A DNA stretch of 64,000 nucleotides from Draconibacterium orientale (lineage in GTDB: Bacteria > Bacteroidota > Bacteroidia > Bacteroidales > Prolixibacteraceae), in NCBI RefSeq assembly GCF_000626635.1, contig NZ_CP007451.1, forward strand, positions 4,632,501 through 4,696,500, read 5' to 3'. Position numbers and translations under genes: made by a program. Shown here piece by piece: positions 61,847 through 64,000 of this stretch. Numbering within the stretch: the first letter of the stretch is position 1; each line of letters begins with the position of its first letter. The notes beneath the pieces were generated by a model. It saw only the letters and a list, made by a program, of their open reading frames with translations, was not told where the DNA came from and did not search any database.

Positions 61847-62221
61847 ATGAAAACAAAAGTTTTAAGTTTAGTAACCCTTTTTGTAATGGGAGCATTTACC
61901 GTTTTTGCAGGAAATAAGACGGAGAAAATTAAAGTTTACGGAAACTGCGGAATGTGCGAAAACCGCATCGAAAAAGCTGTTAAAGCGGTTGATGGCGTTT
62001 CAAAAGCAGACTGGGATAAGGAAACCAAAATGCTGGAAGTTACTTTCGATGATACAAAAACCAACATCCACAAAGTACACATGGCCGTTGCAGCTGTTGG
62101 CCACGATACCGATATGCACAAAGCAAAAGACGAAGTTTACGATAAACTTCCGAGCTGCTGTAAATACGACCGTACGGCAGAAGCCAAAACCGAAGAAGGA
62201 CACGAGGGACATATGCATTAA
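61847..62221 (+). CDS. Secreted heavy-metal-associated (HMA) protein
   Basis: The protein has 124 residues with a signal peptide (1-21) and one HMA domain with the metal ligands in VYGNCGMCENRIEKAVKAVD (CxxC). A second pair of cysteines occurs in KLPSCCKYD and a His-rich tail ends EEGHEGHMH. It is likely a periplasmic Cu(I) chaperone or sponge delivering to the adjacent efflux system. Confidence 0.87.
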   Translation: MKTKVLSLVTLFVMGAFTVFAGNKTEKIKVYGNCGMCENRIEKAVKAVDGVSKADWDKETKMLEVTFDDTKTNIHKVHMAVAAVGHDTDMHKAKDEVYDKLPSCCKYDRTAEAKTEEGHEGHMH

Positions 62222-62244
62222 TTTTTTATTGAACTGAACAGAGA

Positions 62245-62274
62245 GGGTTTCATTCGTTTGTGAAACCCTTTTTT
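62245..62274 (+). terminator. Intrinsic terminator after HMA gene
   Basis: GGGTTTCA, an 8-nt loop, TGAAACCC and TTTTTT. This ends the transcript running from 54484 or further upstream. Confidence 0.8.
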
Positions 62275-62424
62275 GTGGCCGGAATTCGCAGGTTGTCGAA
62301 AATTTTCTACAAACAAATGTCAACTATTTCTCGGTACGCCTCGTAAACAATACGCTAGCTAATCCTGTTAGCAATGGCATGATTTTACCAGTGTTTAAGA
62401 CAACACACTTTAAAACGTTTTATT

Positions 62425-62814
62425 ATGAAGTATTATATTGAAACAACCATTGAAACTGACTTTGATTCAGCAGTAGAAAAAGTAAAAGAAGAACTTAAAA
62501 AGGAAGGATTTGGAGTGTTAACGGAGATTGATATTCACAACACCCTAAAAGCGAAACTGGATGTGGATTTCAGACCATACAAAATTCTTGGTGCCTGTAA
62601 TCCACCCAATGCATTTGAAGCACTGAAAGCAGAAGAACATATCGGATTAATGCTGCCTTGTAACGTAGTTGTTCAGGAGTCATCGGAACCGGACAAAATT
62701 AAAGTTTCGGCAATCGATCCGGTTGCATCAATGATGGCAGTTGACAATTCCGCTATCGAACCAATCGCTCACCTTATTAAAGATAAGCTGGCACGTGCAA
62801 TCGAACAGCTGTAA
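62425..62814 (+). CDS. DUF302-domain protein
   Basis: The protein has 129 residues. It contains the DUF302 core: FDSAVEKVKEELKKEGFGVL, DIHNTLKAKLDVDFRPYKIL, GACNPPNAFEALKAEEHIGL and LLPCNVVV. DUF302 proteins are small cytoplasmic proteins often found near metal or redox genes. It is preceded by a terminator, so it is a separate unit. Confidence 0.87.
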   Translation: MKYYIETTIETDFDSAVEKVKEELKKEGFGVLTEIDIHNTLKAKLDVDFRPYKILGACNPPNAFEALKAEEHIGLMLPCNVVVQESSEPDKIKVSAIDPVASMMAVDNSAIEPIAHLIKDKLARAIEQL

Positions 62815-62860
62815 TTGTTGTTAAATAGAAACAAAAAGCCCCCGTTCTGCAACTTTTTAT

Positions 62861-62868
62861 TATTTTTG
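62861..62868 (+). promoter_or_regulatory. -7 box candidate before the His-rich gene
   Basis: TATTTTTG fits the TAnnTTTG consensus and lies 33 nt before the TTG start at 62901. Confidence 0.4.
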
Positions 62869-62900
62869 CTTTATTCGGAATTGAACTGAACAAATAGAGC

Positions 62901-63338
62901 TTGATAAAGACGATTAAACATATCGGAAGTTTTTTACTTATTCTTGCTGGTGCAATTATACTGTCGCATGCTTTTATCCCCCATCATTTGCACAACGGAG
63001 AGGCAGTTATCGAAACATCCGAATGTCATTGTATTTATCATCATCATGAAACATCAGCTCAGACAGCAAGTTGTACACACGACCATTCCGAAAGTGAATC
63101 GACCGACTGTGTACTTCATAACCTGCTGGTACTTCCCGGAAAGCAAATCAGGGCTGATCAGCCGCTAATTGCAACTATCCTTCAAAATACCTACTGCTCG
63201 TTGCTGATTACCGGCCTGTTTAATGCCGATTTGAATATTATCCAAAGCAACTGGCACTATCACATTGAAGGGACAATTCCCCTACCCACCAATATCCACA
63301 CTTTCACACGAGGGCTTCGCGCGCCTCCATCAGTTTAA
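62901..63338 (+). CDS. His/Cys-rich exported protein
   Basis: The protein has 145 residues. The start is a TTG (MIKTIKHIGSFLLILAG), followed by a hydrophobic helix. The region 25-75 is rich in His and Cys (PHHLHNGE, CHCIYHHHE, CTHDHSESE, DCVLHN), a metal-binding composition. No family is assigned with confidence, though similar short proteins stand near CusB/TolC genes in Bacteroidota. Confidence 0.72.
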   Translation: MIKTIKHIGSFLLILAGAIILSHAFIPHHLHNGEAVIETSECHCIYHHHETSAQTASCTHDHSESESTDCVLHNLLVLPGKQIRADQPLIATILQNTYCSLLITGLFNADLNIIQSNWHYHIEGTIPLPTNIHTFTRGLRAPPSV

Positions 63339-63361
63339 TTTTCCCACCTCAACACCTTTAA

Positions 63362-63380
63362 GGTTCCGCTAAAAGGAACC
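63362..63380 (+). terminator. Small hairpin between His-rich gene and next adaptor
   Basis: GGTTCC-GCTAAAA-GGAACC, followed by an AT-rich stretch without a proper T-run. Weak terminator or a leader hairpin of the next gene. Confidence 0.3.
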
Positions 63381-63416
63381 AACATTATTTATTTGGAAAA
63401 TTAAATAGCATATAAA

Positions 63417-64000
63417 ATGAAATTGAAATATTTATGGGTGGCAACAATCGCCTTTCTTTTATTTTCATGTCACCAAAATTCTTCCCACGATCATAACAAC
63501 GCAGACGAACACGATCACGATCATGAAATGCACGCGGAAGAAGCGGATCACGACCACGAAGCGGGGGAAGCAGAAAGCGAACACGAACACGAGAAAATTC
63601 AGTACACCGTTTACAGCAACGATTTTGAGTTGTTTGCCGAAGCCGACGCAATGGTAAGCGGCGAACATGCTGATGTACTGGCACATTTTACTTCGCTCGC
63701 GGATTTTAAACCGCTTGAAGAACCGGCGAAAATTACTGCCAGACTTATTGTAAACGGCAAAACAATAACTGAAACTTTAAATGAACCGCTTCAAAAAGGC
63801 ATTTACAGTTTTGAACTGAAACCAACAACCACAGGTGAAGGGAAATTGTATTTCGATATCGAAACCAAAGGTCAACAATTTGAACTTGTTATTCCCGATG
63901 TTGACGTTTTTGCCAACGACGAAGAACTACACAGTCATCACGATCACGGTGATGAGCCATCGGCAATAAATGCAACCGTTTTTACAAAAGAACAATCGTG
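63417..64000 (+). CDS. RND efflux adaptor-like lipoprotein, N-terminal part (cut by window end)
   Basis: The frame is open from ATG at 63417 to the window end (about 194 residues). It has a lipobox ending LFSC (residue 18), a long His/Asp/Glu-rich stretch (DHDHEMHAEEADHDHEAG) and a domain with FELFAEADAMVSGEHADVLA and FSVLKPTT-like strands. This matches N-termini of Bacteroidota CusB/CzcB-type adaptors with extra metal-binding domain. The remainder, including the hairpin, lies outside the window. Confidence 0.8.
   Translation, partial: MKLKYLWVATIAFLLFSCHQNSSHDHNNADEHDHDHEMHAEEADHDHEAGEAESEHEHEKIQYTVYSNDFELFAEADAMVSGEHADVLAHFTSLADFKPLEEPAKITARLIVNGKTITETLNEPLQKGIYSFELKPTTTGEGKLYFDIETKGQQFELVIPDVDVFANDEELHSHHDHGDEPSAINATVFTKEQS

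Overview
The window looks like the chromosome of a Bacteroidota bacterium, probably a marine or sediment relative of the Marinilabiliales/Prolixibacteraceae (family-level placement is inference). The reasons are the SusC-like and PorT-like outer-membrane barrels, CarboxypepD-type regulatory domains, FKBP lipoproteins, AsnA, several TAnnTTTG-type -7 boxes, weak Shine-Dalgarno signals and high A+T content.

The left 32.5 kb alternates between ordinary gene blocks and three clusters of integron-type attC sites with no intact integrase (CALIN-like): about 2813-8313, 20352-23697 and 31894-32514. I count ten complete attC-like palindromes and two halves. In every one of the nine cassettes the right core of one site (G^TT...) is an exact reverse complement of the left core of the next, as expected when each cassette carries both halves of its own recombination site. 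Cargo reads on the minus strand: small membrane proteins, lipoproteins, CarboxypepD-like secreted proteins, YD-repeat lipoproteins and a PD-(D/E)xK-like nuclease. Each surviving outer edge of an array carries a 60-66 nt hairpin with covarying stems, a constant TCT/TGT internal loop and a partly conserved apical loop; I do not recognise this element.

The block 8.5-19.9 kb holds a helical protein, a frameshifted outer-membrane protein, an alkaline-phosphatase-superfamily lipoprotein, a tight lipid-modification operon (two ArnT/PMT-like glycosyltransferases, a LAB_N membrane protein, a GT2 glycosyltransferase, a PAP2 phosphatase), and an ECF sigma factor with a cognate membrane/outer-membrane protein. 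The block 23.9-31.6 kb is one minus-strand unit: two-component system, YVTN beta-propeller protein, TonB-dependent receptor, LamG-like protein and TolC-like channel.

From 32.6 to 38.1 kb lies a decayed mobile element: an IntI/Xer-like recombinase remnant, a DUF3871 protein, a RecA-like ATPase, and a family A/single-subunit polymerase-like gene split by a frameshift at an A8 tract. It ends near tRNA-Arg(TCT) and a tRNA fragment that is itself interrupted by two hairpins.

From 38.7 to 52.3 kb is core genome (asnA, MFS transporter, HAD hydrolase, MBL hydrolase, RsmI-like methylase, an IspZ-like/Nudix fusion, two FKBPs, DHH phosphoesterase, ndk, hexose-6-P mutarotase, DUF721, recF, TPR protein, ribH), interrupted by a RAYT transposase embedded in its own REP palindromes. 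From 52.3 kb to the window end is a copper/silver resistance island: an HMA-AraC fusion regulator, an SO_0444-type permease with HMA tail, a HYC_CC_PP protein, a CusA-CusC-CusB-like efflux system, a periplasmic HMA protein, a DUF302 protein, a His-rich protein and the start of a second adaptor gene.

Several genes are broken by single-base shifts, three of them at homopolymer runs. This could be decay, slippage or sequencing error.
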